A stretch of DNA of 64,000 nt. Source: Romanomermis culicivorax (lineage: Eukaryota > Nematoda > Enoplea > Mermithida > Mermithidae). The DNA is taken from contig CAWUHX010000320.1 in the NCBI GenBank assembly GCA_963922205.1, positions 186,001 through 250,000 on the forward strand, written 5' to 3'. Shown piece by piece: positions 39,135 to 50,046 of the stretch. The first letter of the stretch is position 1. Each line of letters starts with the position of its first letter. A program made the position numbers and the translations under genes. The notes under the pieces are model-generated. The model ran no database searches, was not told the origin of the DNA, and saw nothing but the letters and a program-made list of their open reading frames with translations.

Positions 39135-39439
39135 CAGCATTAATGGCGCCTCCGGCCCGTTTCTTTTTTTTGTGACAAAGTGTATAATTGAAATTATATA
39201 TTTCTGCAATCAACAAGAACTTATTTATCAAACACCAGCTAAAACACATTTGAAGGCTCAGTTATAAATAAATTAATTCATCATAAAGGTCTTATTATTC
39301 ACGAGATTCTTCCAACCATGATGTTGCTATTAAATCAGATTTGCATGCTCATAACTGAGCCTTTTAATGCAAAATCTACTGTATTGCCTGCAGATGGAGT
39401 ATGTTATTATTCTACGAGAAAGCATTGCATTGCAGTCAC

Positions 39440-39785
39440 CGTTTTTTTCCTCAAATGGGGTCTTTTGAGGAAAAAAATTTCGAAATGAGGAAAAAAAATT
39501 TGGGTATGGTTCTCCATTGAGGAAAAAATTTTGGGGAATTCAAAACCGGAAAGATGCGTTTTGGTCATACCTGTAAGACCTCCGACCAGTTGGGAGGGGG
39601 GTAAATCCGAAATTTTGGGGGCGGGGGTAGGAAAAAGTCGAAATTTTTCCCAAAAAAGGCCAAAAAACATACACTTTTTTGAAAATTTTTTTTTCCAAAC
39701 TTGGGGGGGTTGGGGGGGAAATGATTTTGGGTATAGGGTTGGCCGAGTTGGGGGGGTCCCCCCCCCCAACCCCCCCAACACGTAA
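39440..39785. mobile_element. CATACCTGT MITE copy A with flanking GAGGAAAAATTTT repeat
   Basis: The MITE starts CATACCTGTAAGACCTCCGA at 39566 and runs to about 39785, with the family core (AAAGTCGAAATTTTTCCCA, GGCCAAAAAACATACAC) and paired G and C runs. The right terminus is degraded and no target duplication is seen. Bases 39440-39565 belong to another repeat (CCTCAAATGGGGTCTTTTGA) also seen near 27000, 43850 and 60420. Confidence 0.75.
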
Positions 39786-40239
39786 GTTCATCAGCGGAAA
39801 AATTAAAATTCGCTACAGCGTTGCTACAGTAATAACGAAATAAAAAATATTTCGAACAATTACATATATCTCAACGAAGAAGCAACCCATTTCAGCGCAC
39901 GATAGTGAATTTTGCATAATTATCTATTTTCTTCAACATAGCGTTGCGATATTTGAATATCACTTGCGTTTTTTCATTTCGGTATCATGGTTTACTGTAG
40001 CCGAAAATTTCAAATTAGTCTATGATAGTTACGAAACTTTTCAGGGCGGGTTTTCTCATTTGGCGTGAATCATTTTTCGTTCTACTGAACTGTACCACAC
40101 GAAACTTAGATTTTCTGGTCGAAAAAAGAATGCTGATTCTAAATCTAACTTTGTTCTTTTGCTATATGTAGTATTCTTAGAGCTATCTGTTCCGGAATAC
40201 GAACTATTCAACTGTCATCTGAATCGACGTGCCAAGTAC

Positions 40240-42350
40240 AGGTATGGTTTTGGTGGACTTAAAAGGGTCAAAACCAGTGTTTTTTTTGTGCCAGCATTTT
40301 TTGTAGCATTGAATATTTTCACATCATCAGCAAAAAAATAAATTTCACTAATAATACCATCAAATATCATTTATGAAAATTAAGAACAATGTTGGTCCCA
40401 ATACACTACCCTGAGGAACCCCATCAGTAACCCTAATTGGATTAGAGAAACAATTGCCAATTTTTACCTGTTGAGTCTTATTAAATAAAAAACCATGTAA
40501 CCATCCCAAAAAACAGGCCATAGGAAGCTAATTTTCCGACCAGTTTTTCATGAGAAACAGTATCAAATGCCTTTTGAAAATCGATATAAATTGAATATGT
40601 TGCTACTTTTTTATCCAAATTTTTTGACCATAATGTTTTACAACATAAAAGCTGAAGAACACAAGATTTTTTCTCTCTAAATCCAAGTTGTCTATCATTC
40701 GGAAAAATAAGTCATCAGGTCTACATTTATAATACTTTCCATAACCTTTCATGAGACACAACATAAAAAACTGGTCTATAATTTTCTACCCTTGCTGGGT
40801 CCTTTTTTTGAAAATAGGTACCACATTTGATCATACCTGTAAGACCTCCGACCAGTTGGGGGGGGGGGGTAGGAAAAAGTCGAAATTTTTCCCAAAAAAG
40901 GCCAAAAAACATACACTTTTTTGAAAATTTTTTTTTTTTCCAAACTGGGGGGGGGGGGGAAATGATTTTGGCTATAGGGTTGGCCGAGTTGGGGGGCCCC
41001 CCCAACCCCCTCCAAGTACAGGTATGCATTTGATGTTTTCCAGTTCTAAATTATAAATCTTATAAATCTGGTAATTGTCCAGTTCTAAATGAAATTTCAA
41101 GAATTGTTCTCAAAGTTTCTGCCAAAACTAGGTATAATTTTTTCAGGAAAAAGGCACACAGACCATCAGGACCAAGAGACAGTGTAGGCTTCAAATATTT
41201 TAGACTCAATAGGGCTCTTAAGAAATCCAACTTGATTGATAAATCTTTATTAAACTGCTTTTGAGGATATTCAGGGATTTTTTCATTATCCAAGATAAAT
41301 ACAGATCCAAAATATTGGTTGAATATTACACTTTTCATTTTGTCATTAGTTATATCAGACTCTCCAGAAGCAATAACAAGGATAGTGTGTCTCAACTGAG
41401 TTTTATTATTGATAAATCTATAAAACTCCTTGATTGAATTCGATTTTAGCAAACATTCTTCGTTTCTAGCATAATATTTGATCATTGCAGTTTTCATGAC
41501 TTTAGAAGTGTCTCAGGAGTCAGGGTCTATTTTTGTTTGCATTACTACGATTTTTAACATAATTTTTCCACAAGTTTTTCTTTACTGATTTCAATTTCAA
41601 AAGATACTTTGGCAAATTAGAGGTTTTTGAGAATTTTTTCTTTTTGGGAACAAATTCCAGTATCAATTTCTTCATTACTTTTAAAAAAAACTAGAAGTCA
41701 TGGACAGTAATGCATTGTTCAAAAAATCTGTCCAATCGACTTTTGATAAATAGATTTGAAGAGGTTCGTAATCAGCTTTCCTGAAATCAAATTTATCATC
41801 ATAAATGAGTTTATCCTTGATTCTAACATTGATACTGAAATTGACAGTACAATGGTCACTCGTAGAAAAGTTTTCCCCGTGGTGCAATTATTCACAAGAC
41901 CAGGGAAATTACAGAATACGAAATCCCAAAAATTATGGCTACGAGTTGGTTTCGTTACAAATTGCTCAAAACCATTTCTTGTCAAACAATTGTGCAATGG
42001 AAGAGTAAAATTGTCAATATGACAAGGATATCCATACTGTTTCAAAGATGGTAGATTAAAATCTCCAAGAATTATACATTTGGAATTATCTGCAACACAA
42101 AATTCAAAAAGCAGTATAAATTTACCCATAAGTTCAATGTCATCTGGGTGGGTGGTCTACATATAACAGAGTATATGCGTTTAAGTTTGACACCAGTCAA
42201 AATAACTTCAAATGTTACTACATCAGGTAGAGATTTTTCAGAGGGTATTTTAGACACTTTAACCTTTAAATTTTTTCGATATACAGCAGCAACGCCACCT
42301 CCATTCTGACCTTTTCTATCACAGTGTATTACAGAGGTCCCCAAGGTCGA
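40240..42350 (-). pseudogene. degenerate non-LTR retrotransposon (endonuclease and reverse transcriptase)
   Basis: Reading the minus strand from 42350 leftwards: part of an AP-type endonuclease (GGGVAAVYRKNLKV, CIILGDFNLPSLKQYG, PTRSHNFWDFVF, TSDHCTVNFSI). A linker with SIKEFYRFINNKT and SLGPDGLCAFFLKKL follows. The reverse transcriptase has YRPV, QLGFREKKSC, YIDFQKAFDTVSHEKL, GVPQGSVLGPTLFLIFINDI and the catalytic FADDVKIF near 40320. The motif order is that of CR1/Jockey-like LINEs. Multiple frameshifts and stops break it. The endonuclease N-terminus and the region after the FADD box are missing. A 195-bp MITE splits the RT. It is dead as read. Confidence 0.88.
40832..41026. mobile_element. 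CATACCTGT MITE copy B with 8-bp target duplication
   Basis: Termini CATACCTGTA and TACAGGTATG, flanked by CATTTGAT at 40824-40831 and 41027-41034. It sits inside the reverse transcriptase remnant, and removing it plus one duplication rejoins the RT reading (...WK.SNVVPIFKK). A poly-G run lies near each end. 195 bp, non-coding. Confidence 0.92.
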
Positions 42351-42599
42351 AAAATTAGGTAGGGGTAAAATCGTAAATTTTAAGGGTAGTACTTAGAATA
42401 TGCCATGACCTTTTTTTTGCTCCCAACTTTTTGCGAAGGAGGGGGGAGTTTTAGTACTCTAACCACATAGAACTTACAAAAATGAATAATGCCCCTACTT
42501 TATGCTTTTCACAGTCAAAAAACATTTACTAATCAACTCCATTTTCTAGCTCCCAATCATGCAACTTTAATGCACTAATTATACGTACAGAATAGTCAC

Positions 42600-42960
42600 A
42601 CTTTGAAAACTGTTGTGCCAACTGATTCCTGCATATTTCAAGAATCGGGCACAACATACGTTTGGAAACATTGTTTCAACCAGCATCTTCAGCAGTATGG
42701 ACTTATCCCATCACTGATTAGGCTTGGAACAGTGCTTCCAATTGGAAGTCCTGATGCTGAATGTGGCTTTAGTATTATTAATCCCATTAGACTATGGACT
42801 ACGAGTTTGAAACCAAGTACCACTCCTGATCCACATCAACAGACCTCACATGTCTCAACTCATAGCAGGAAAGTATGCCACAGCTTGGGTAACCATATGC
42901 GCACAGAAGACCCAACGCAGAAGTGGGGAAAAGAAAAGGAGAGCATGAAGAGGCAGAATT
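42600..42960 (+). pseudogene. hAT-like transposase C-terminal remnant, copy 1
   Basis: The frame from 42603 contains LGTVLPIGSPDAECGFSIIN, which resembles the C-terminal dimerisation motif of hAT-type transposases (usually V..GS.D.ERGFS..N). It is followed by diverged sequence. A second copy of the same 0.63-kb segment, with its own stops, lies at 53292-53960. Homology between the two starts at CCCCAAGGTCGAAAA, well before the coding part. Confidence 0.55.
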
Positions 42961-43429
42961 TTAAGAACATAATGTTTTTCTTCCCAAGGGGCAATTTTTT
43001 GATTAATCACATATACATAAGTCATTATTTCGTCTCCCAATTATATTTATAATGATTTCCTACAAGTAGTATATCTTAATGTGCTGATATCCTTTCCTAA
43101 AAATCGCTATATGGCACAGAAGTTGCATACTTTCCCATTATCATTTGCTCAGTAAATGTGTCAAAAAGAGCAGTGAGTAATTCCTCAGAATCACATTCTG
43201 CAATTTTTCTCGAATTAGTATAACCTACTGGGGAGAGGATGAAGTCTACCAAAATTTTTTGCTATAGTGAGCTGTTTTTATGGGAGTAGCAAATGAATTT
43301 CCAAATCTAAGACGGGGTTGGTAATACCCCCCATACCCCCCATGGGGTGCTCTGGCGTATTACCTCATAATCGGCGTTAATACAAATGAGAGCATCTGGG
43401 ATGATATCTGATAACCATAGAGCCAAGTT

Positions 43430-44580
43430 CTTAGTCGCTTTCTTAGTTTTTGAATTTTAGCTTGTCCGACTGAAAATTCATTAAAGTCACTGAGAAATCA
43501 AACCTGATTCATTTTCCAGCGTTCTAGAATATTGAAATTCAGAAGCGCCGAAAAATTTCTTTAATCTAGTTATATTAATCTTTTCACTTTCTCTCCAAAA
43601 CTCGGAAAGTTGAGTTTTAAATGCCTAAAACCGACACGGATCGAATGAAATACAAAAAAACTAGTTTGCGACAGTTTTTTCGATAAATTTAAGCAAATTT
43701 ATCGATTTTAGAATGAGCAACCTAAAATTTGTCCGTGCAACCAAAAATTTTTCCCGAGTTGTACATTGCAACCTAGCCTGTACAAAAAAAAAACCCTGGC
43801 GAGAAGCACCACAGTTTTTTCCTCAGTCGACCATTTTTGAGGAATTTTTTTTAAACTGAGGAAAATTTTTTTGTACTTAGGCACCAATTTGAGGAAAAAT
43901 TTTTTGGTGGTTTCCTGTTCGGAGGTGCATTTACGCGTTATGAAATTGGAAATTGTTGAAATTTTCCGGCGCTTCGCGCGCTGTTAGAACATGTCATTCT
44001 AGCTAATACTTTATATCTTTTAATTATCAAGATATTGTAGATAAATGTTTGATCCTGTGTCGTTTTTTGAGACTTTGACGAAAAGCAAGATTTTTGTCGA
44101 TTATTTTCCCAGTCTGTTTGCGGTCTTTAAAAAGATTTTTGAAATATGTGTGATTAAAACATTTTGAGTCCAAGCAGGAATTCTTGCTGGTTGAAGAATC
44201 AAAATTATTGGTTGCTTTCCTAGTTCTTGAATTGTAGTCTGCCCGACTGGAAATTCATTGAGTTCACTGAAAAATTAAACTTTCTGCCTATTAAATAAAA
44301 GTTGAAAAAGTTAATTCTCTAACGTTCTAGAATATAAAAACCCCAGGAAAATTTCCGGTACTATGCGCCGAACAAGTTACTCATACCAATCTTTTCATTT
44401 CCTCTTCAAAAGACAGAAAATTTGGTTTTAAAAGCCTAAAACCGACGCTAATCGAATGAAATAGAAGAAAACTAGCTTTTGGTGGTTTTTCCGATGAAAT
44501 TAGGCTTATTTATTGATTTTAGAGTGAGCAACCAAAAATTTATCCGTGCAAACCAAAATTTTTACCCCCTTCAAAGTTGC
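43430..44580. repeat. duplicated non-coding segment of about 350 bp (two diverged copies)
   Basis: 43430-43770 and 44213-44580 share GCTTTCCTAGTTCTTGAATT/TTAGTTTTTGAATTTTAGCT, CCGACTG.AAATTCATT, CGTTCTAGAATAT, GCCTAAAACCGAC.C..ATCG and GAGCAACC.AAAATTT. They are separated by a GAGGAAAAATTTT-type repeat (43800-43920). No coding potential. Confidence 0.7.
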
Positions 44581-44599
44581 ACTTATCATAAGAGACAGC

Positions 44600-45719
44600 T
44601 GGGAACATATCTTATCTGTAGTTTGGCAAATGTTCAGTCCTATAACAGGCAGTTGTCAACGACTCTTCCTTAACTTTTCTGTCGAATCGCTATTATTTAT
44701 CACTCGATGAGGACGAAAGGAGTTGTCATTATTTTGGCCCGGCTAGAATTCATAATTTTAAATGTTCATAAAGCGATCAAAAATCAAGTTAGCCCTTGAA
44801 AATTAGGTTTTTGAGTGTTTCTTAGCGAGATTCATCATCTGGTATTCTTTGTCCGCTTCGGTTTTGAAAATTGAACAAATAATGACTAGGATGCATGAAA
44901 TCCGTGAAATTATGTTTTTTATCGTTTTCAGACGTTTTTCTCTATTCCGAAAAAAAACCAAATGTTTGATCCATTTTTCCCCAAGTCGTTTTTTGCTTAA
45001 AATGGTCATATAATATGCTTTACTGAAGTGTTTTTAGCTTATTCAAACATTCTGATACTTTTAAAGGTTCCGAGTTATCAAAATGAGGCAAAAAATTAAA
45101 AATTTTGGAGTTTTGAGTCCAATTTTGCCAAGCATAGTGGGAGAAAAAATCATCAAATATTAACAAGATAAAACATCGAAGATACAAATTAATATTAAAA
45201 CATGAGATGATATAACGTTTAAGGTGATGAAAACTATGAAAGACTAGTTGATACATGATTAAGTAAGGTAGACATGCTAAAAATTGCACCTGAGCTATAG
45301 ATAACAAACAATAACGATTATTGAAATTATATACAGCGGCCATAAAATTTCGACACTTAGACTTCCTAAAATGCACAAAATGCATCCCAAATGTAGAAAC
45401 AGTCCCAATTTTTTTCCCCTTAACGAAATTTTTCCTCAAAAAGCAACGATGTGGATTGAAAAACATTGATCGTAAGGTTTTCATTAGGTGAGAAATCAAG
45501 TTTTCCCTGCTAGTTTACTAATTTTTGAGTTGTCAAGTGCTTATTTGTATCTGGTTCGGCCCTGAGTATCAGAAATGAGCGGTCGCGATTTGCATATTGT
45601 TACTATATGCTCCGTTTTTCATTATATTTGGTTACATCATTCTATTGTTGTTTACTCACAAATTATAATAATATTGTTTTAGGTTTTATTCTATAGCTCT
45701 TATAACATCAAAAATCTAA
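44600..45719. other. intergenic stretch upstream of MICOS10
   Basis: Bases 45040-45500 resemble 55100-55810 (GACATGCTAAAAATTGCACC TGAGCTATAG and CAATAACGATTATTGAAATT), so they are a dispersed repeat. Bases 45540-45719 directly precede the MICOS10 start and should contain its promoter. ATTTGCATATTG lies near 45590. A TTTTAG/G at about 45683 could be a 5' UTR splice acceptor (inference). Confidence 0.5.
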
Positions 45720-45882
45720 ATGGCGGAATTGAAATCCGAAATTACTTTGGATACTAAACCAAAACCTGTCCGGTCCGAAGATGAATTGGGTCGAAAATTC
45801 GACCGTTGTCTAGCCGACGGTCTCATAAAAGTTGGCGCCGGTTTAGGAATCGGTATCATTTTCTCTGTCGTATTATTCAAAC
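45720..45882 (+). CDS. MICOS10: MICOS10 exon 1
   Basis: 54 codons plus one base, donor AAAC/GTAAGT. It encodes the N-terminal extension and first glycine-ladder membrane segment, ending at VVLFK. Confidence 0.94.
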
Positions 45883-48321
45883 GTAAGTTTTGCTAGTACT
45901 AGTTGATATTCTCAATGATCTGATCTGGCGAAATAATAAAAATGACAAATTCTTATAAGTCCGACGATGGTACAAATTTCTTTTTCATCAAAATCGAAAT
46001 TTTGATATAGTTCTTAATTGTTTCACAATTTCCAAAAATGTATCACTGAAACACCAATTTTAAAAAATAGTTATATACAAATTCGAAATTTATCCTCAAA
46101 TTTTCGCGGATAAATTGTTTTCTATAGCTTTGCCTTTGTAGTCTAATTTTTACAAGTGGTTATACATCTAAATATGACAAAAATTGGTACCCAATATCAG
46201 TAGTGTATCCAAGATATTTCCAAAGGAGCATGCGGATTCACAATTTTATCAAAATACCACAAATTGATACAGTAAATATACCGGGTTAACAAACTCAATA
46301 TTCATAATGGCACTAAAAGTTGTAACAGGCATAATATGGCATTTCTTGATGTTCAAATCACAGAACCAATGCGGCAATTACAAAAAAATAAATGTTAACT
46401 GTCATCAAAATCGTTTAAACAAAAGTTGCTCTCAGAAAACTGTCAACGGTTAGTTGAGAACATGCACAATTTTCATAATATGTTCAGTAAGAAATCGTAA
46501 ACATATGAAACAGTACTCTTTCTTTCCCCAAGGCTTCTTATTTAAAAACCAATTAAGAAAAACCGAATAGAAATTTATATGTTTGATTTATTTCCTCACA
46601 TGATCGATTTTTCTAGGACGATCGTGGCCCGTATTTTTCGGCACAGGGACCGGTTTGGGTATGAGCCTTTCGAATTGTCAGCACGATTTACAAGGCCCTT
46701 ACAAAAGTCATTGTGACAAGCGAAAGGTATGTTTTAAAATTCATGTTTACAAGTTACGACTGAAAGTGACTACTACAATGAGACAAAAGTGTTCAAATTG
46801 ACTTATTGCCGTGCTTGTAATCTGGTGTGAGCTTTTGACTCTAAATCCGAGAAGCTTTCGCCATCTAGATCTAGATTCTAGAGATGGAACGAATCCACTT
46901 TTTTGACTACTACATCGAACCCGGATTCAGAAAACTACAATCGTCGGATCGGTATCCTTAACAAAAATTCCGGCCGGATCCGGATCCTGCGTATAGCATA
47001 ATGTCAATGAATAATCGTATAAGTTTTGATATTCGAAATCAAGTTGTACAAATTCATATTTTTCTTATTGCAACAATTAATATAATAATTAGTGATGTAC
47101 GTCGGACATCCGGACGGATATTTTGAAAAACGGATATCCGGATATATCCGCATATTTTGACTGTTCAAAAAATAAGTAAAAGTTACTGAGAAGTTGGGTT
47201 CTATATGATTACTCAAAGTTTCAGCAAGAAAACAGTAAAAGGTTCGAATTTACGTGTATATACTTTTTAGAAATGAAAATTTATGGAATTTTTTTTTATG
47301 TGAAAATAAATTTGAAAAATAGGGTGTAGCCAGGAGTCGAACCTGGGTTACCAGCATTCCGGGCTAAAAACACGGATATCCGGATATGAAAATTTCTCCG
47401 GGGCACATCACTAATAATAATCATTAAAATGTGAAGCAAGAATTAAAAATCTTTATACCAGGTTTGACATTAACAAATAATACGAGAAAATTGACATTTT
47501 TGACCGTTTTTTGTTCAGAAATAACATTGTTCGAGTTTTTCCTGTCCAAAACCACTAGGAACCCTGTAGCAATTATATGACTAACCATATGACTGGCAAA
47601 TCATGTGGGGTGATCGCCGAATGGATAGCCACATGACCGACGATTTCTGAGGTGATTCTACGGTCCTCCCCTATTCTCCCATCCCTATCGTATTCGTTCT
47701 TTGGTAAATTAAATTTCAATCGCAACTTTCTCATTTATATTATTGGTAATCCAAGGGAATACAGTTTCATAATTTTATTTTTTAAAATCAAAGGTACAGT
47801 GAACCGATTAATGTAAATTCAACACGGAAAATTTCGCAAGCTTATTACTGTAGTCATGAACATTTTTCGTCGATTGGCGAAGAAAGGATTAACTAGTAAT
47901 TCGATATCCTAGTTAAAAAATAATCGATATTTCTCAAGTAGCCAGATGCTGACACAGATCCATACCAACCCTCAAGTTTTTATTGTTATGATTTTGGCCT
48001 TCTCATCGTCCTTGCGAAATTTGGCGTTATCACTGTAGTAGGTATAGAGTTTTCCATTCCGTTAAAACTGAACATACGAAATTCTTTGACTGTCGCAGCC
48101 ACTACCACTTCGCTATAACTTAGTCTGCTTTAAATTTATTTTCTTTTCGAACTTGTTTATATTTTAAAGGACAGTATACCATTGAAACTTGAGTTGTAAC
48201 TTTAAGTTTTCCATATTTACAAAGTCACGTAAAATTTTTCTCTTTTTAGTGCCCAGTTACCGCCACGCCTGCGGCCGCTACTACTATTGGCGATGGTTCA
48301 ACGAAACCTTGTTGTCATTAG
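45720..48321 (+). CDS. MICOS10: MICOS complex subunit MIC10 (three exons)
   Basis: MIC10 is a small inner-mitochondrial-membrane protein that forms a hairpin, oligomerises through glycine motifs and bends the membrane at cristae junctions. Exons are 45720-45882, 46617-46726 and 48250-48321, with GT/AG sites and phases 1+2 and 0. The predicted product has 114 residues. The conserved block ELGRKFDRCLADGLIKVGAG is followed by two membrane segments with glycine ladders (GAGLGIGIIFSVVLF and GTGTGLGMSLSNCQHDLQGPY), matching human MICOS10 almost position by position. The protein is longer than the 78-residue human form. It has an extra N-terminal stretch before ELGRK and a C-terminal tail rich in Cys, Thr and Ala, ending KPCCH. 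The ATG at 45720 is the first in frame and gives MAELKSEITL. Confidence 0.95.
46617..46726 (+). CDS. MICOS10: MICOS10 exon 2
   Basis: Acceptor TTTTCTAG and donor AAAG/GTATGT. It completes the Arg codon split from exon 1 and encodes RSWPVFFGTGTGLGMSLSNC, the second membrane segment, then QHDLQGPYKSHCDKRK. Confidence 0.94.
47090..47413. mobile_element. hAT-type MITE with TAGTGATGT termini and 8-bp target duplication, in MICOS10 intron 2
   Basis: Ends TAGTGATGTAC (47090) and, inverted, GGCACATCACTA (to 47413) are flanked by ATAATAAT on both sides (47082-47089 and 47414-47421). The terminal TAGTG fits the hAT consensus. The interior has repeated ATCCGGATATCCGGATAT words near both ends. At about 47329-47372 is a tRNA-like 3' half on the minus strand (T-arm CCAGG-TTCGACT-CCTGG plus acceptor strand). 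324 bp, no transposase. Confidence 0.88.
48250..48321 (+). CDS. MICOS10: MICOS10 exon 3 with stop codon
   Basis: Acceptor CTCTTTTTAG, 24 codons in phase 0, starting CPVTATPAAATTIGDG and ending KPCCH before TAG. This tail has no counterpart in human MICOS10, so the exon call rests on splice site, phase and stop. An alternative last exon is possible. Confidence 0.75.
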   Translation, partial: CPVTATPAAATTIGDGSTKPCCH

Positions 48322-48386
48322 CGTGCATTCAATTGTTTTTGCAGTTCTGGTCTTGCATTATTGAATTTTAGTTCTCATCCAAAGTC

Positions 48387-48620
48387 ATGTTGTATTTAGA
48401 ATGTGGTAATTCGATTGCTCAAATAAAAACGATGAAATTTGCAGAAAGAATAAATAAAATGGACAGTTTCAATAGTGGAGTGTCCGCCATAGGAGCAAAA
48501 CTCGTAAGAACTAAATCTAAAACAGCGAAAACCCAAAAGAAGTACACAAAAAAACGAAAATTTTGGACAATTCTCGAACGGTGCAAGATCTTGGATAACG
48601 GTTTGCCGCCCACGCTATAA
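48387..48620 (+). CDS. unrecognised lysine-rich small open frame downstream of MICOS10
   Basis: 77 codons from the first ATG, or 63 from an internal Met at about 48432 (MKFAERINKMDSFNS). The product is very basic in the middle (RTKSKTAKTQKKYTKKRKFW) and ends ILDNGLPPTL before TAA. Codon use in the second half looks coding-like (GCG, CCG, CTC, CGG, ACG) against an AT-rich background. I recognise no family. It starts around the MICOS10 poly(A) signal, so it would need its own promoter or be a 3' exon of another transcript. Chance is not excluded. Confidence 0.3.
   Translation: MLYLECGNSIAQIKTMKFAERINKMDSFNSGVSAIGAKLVRTKSKTAKTQKKYTKKRKFWTILERCKILDNGLPPTL
48422..48427 (+). terminator. candidate poly(A) signal of MICOS10
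   Basis: AATAAA about 100 bases after the MICOS10 stop, with a second AATAAA near 48449. Either would give a 3' UTR of about 120-150 bases. Confidence 0.55.
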
Positions 48621-48780
48621 AACTCTCACGCAGGTTTATCAAAAATGGTTATGATGACGTCAGTTAATTTCAGTATCAAACTGTTTGAACATCAAAAACA
48701 GTTTTTTAATTGTTTGACAAAACACGGATTTTCGTTTGTCTATGATGTCTTCCATCACATCTTGCAAAAAATGTTCTTAG

Positions 48781-49921
48781 CCCTGTCATACTTCACCGCG
48801 CGGCGCCGTTGTTCTATTCATACTAAAAGCGGCGCCGCGCGGTACCACCTTTGAAGTATGAATAGGTTTTTGTAATTTTTGCGGCGCCGCCATCAGGTTT
48901 CAACTGAACCGAAATTTTCGAACAAGTTATGTATATTCTAAAGTTGCAGCATACTGTTGTTATAACATATTGTTGCATACTGTGACATCTATACATGTAG
49001 TGGAATCATATTTTTCACACTTGAATGGTGAATTCTGACACTTGTCAAATTATTTTACCAAATTGATCACTTAATTTTCAATGAAGATTTACTAAGAAGT
49101 TGATCACTTAATTTGCAATGAAGACATTAATGTGTAAAAACTATAAATATGCAAAGTAGCTGTAGACATGTTCCTACAGCAAGTGTACTCCATTTCGATT
49201 GTGTCTTTATTCCCCCAACGTCCCTTTTCGGCAAATATCCCGATTGTCCAGATGTTCATATTCCCCGTAGGTTGTCCGAAAGTTCATATTCTCCGAATAA
49301 TGAATAAATTTCCTATTTCCCCGAAAAATGCATTAGCCCCTGTTCCCTGAACGTCCCGATTTCCCGAGAACTAGGGAAACGATGGATCCACTTTGAATCT
49401 GGGTCCTAAACAGCAGGTCCGACCGGACCCAGATCAGATCTGGATCCTGTATATAGCACATATCGGAATTAAAAATTTGTGTATGTACAGGGTGATCAGC
49501 CAAAAAAAGGCGGGTACTGACTTCTATAGCTTCCGAACGGGTGAAGCTTTTTTAGTGCGGTTTCCTATGTCACATGCCGATCAATATTGCCCAACGTCAC
49601 GTGATTTACATCATGTTGATACTTTATGTTTTTCGCCACTTTTTGTTTAACAGTTACTTACTTTATCCTCGTTTCGTTCATTTCGTTTTACATGCATTTT
49701 GTGTGTCATTTTTGTTACGTTTTTGTTGTTTTCCATTAGCACGTAGACTACGATATGTGACCCTTTAATCAGAATTTCCGCCAGATAAGCTCTACGGGCT
49801 CATGGACATAATTGGAGCATGATGTGCACCTTTTATCAGTAAAAACGCCGCTTGTTAGTATGAATAGGACAACCGGCGCCATGTGGCGCTGCGCAGTATC
49901 TCGCAGTGAAGTATGACAGGG
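48781..49921 (+). mobile_element. GC-rich-ended DNA element with 16-18-bp TIRs, copy 2
   Basis: Starts CCCTGTCATACTTCAC and ends GTGAAGTATGACAGGG. Inverted similarity extends about 50 bases inward through GGCGCC and TATTCATACTAA/TTAGTATGAATA. Adjacent AG..CT may extend the TIR to 18. The left 0.7 kb matches 16711-17343. The right part (49568-49845) is instead a fragment of the LTR-like unit, starting TGTCACATGCCGATC. The only open frames (49168-49350, 49393-49650) are non-conserved read-through. It is non-autonomous. Confidence 0.78.
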
Positions 49922-50046
49922 CTTTTATATAGAAAACCAACACGTTCTCCAAGTTAATTTGTGAGCATGTCTTGGCTGAGCTAATAACTTTGAGCTTTGT
50001 ATTTTTCGAAACTTTTTTTTTGTTCTAGTTGTCACATTTTACGCCA

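Larger units (their letters stand above)
31918..39181 (+). mobile_element. LTR-retrotransposon-like element with 4-bp target duplication
   Basis: The element begins TGTCACGTGC at 31922 and ends in TGTGACA at 39177, flanked by AAGT on both sides (31918-31921 and 39178-39181). Its first 1.7 kb (to AATGTGACA at 33643) is an LTR-like unit also present as a solo copy at 61.4-62.8 kb. The interior has a long leader with tandem repeats, then a broken gag with zinc knuckles. No protease, reverse transcriptase, integrase or 3' LTR copy is seen. It is therefore a deleted or non-autonomous element. The retention of only GTGACA plus the target duplication on the right is unexplained. Confidence 0.7.
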
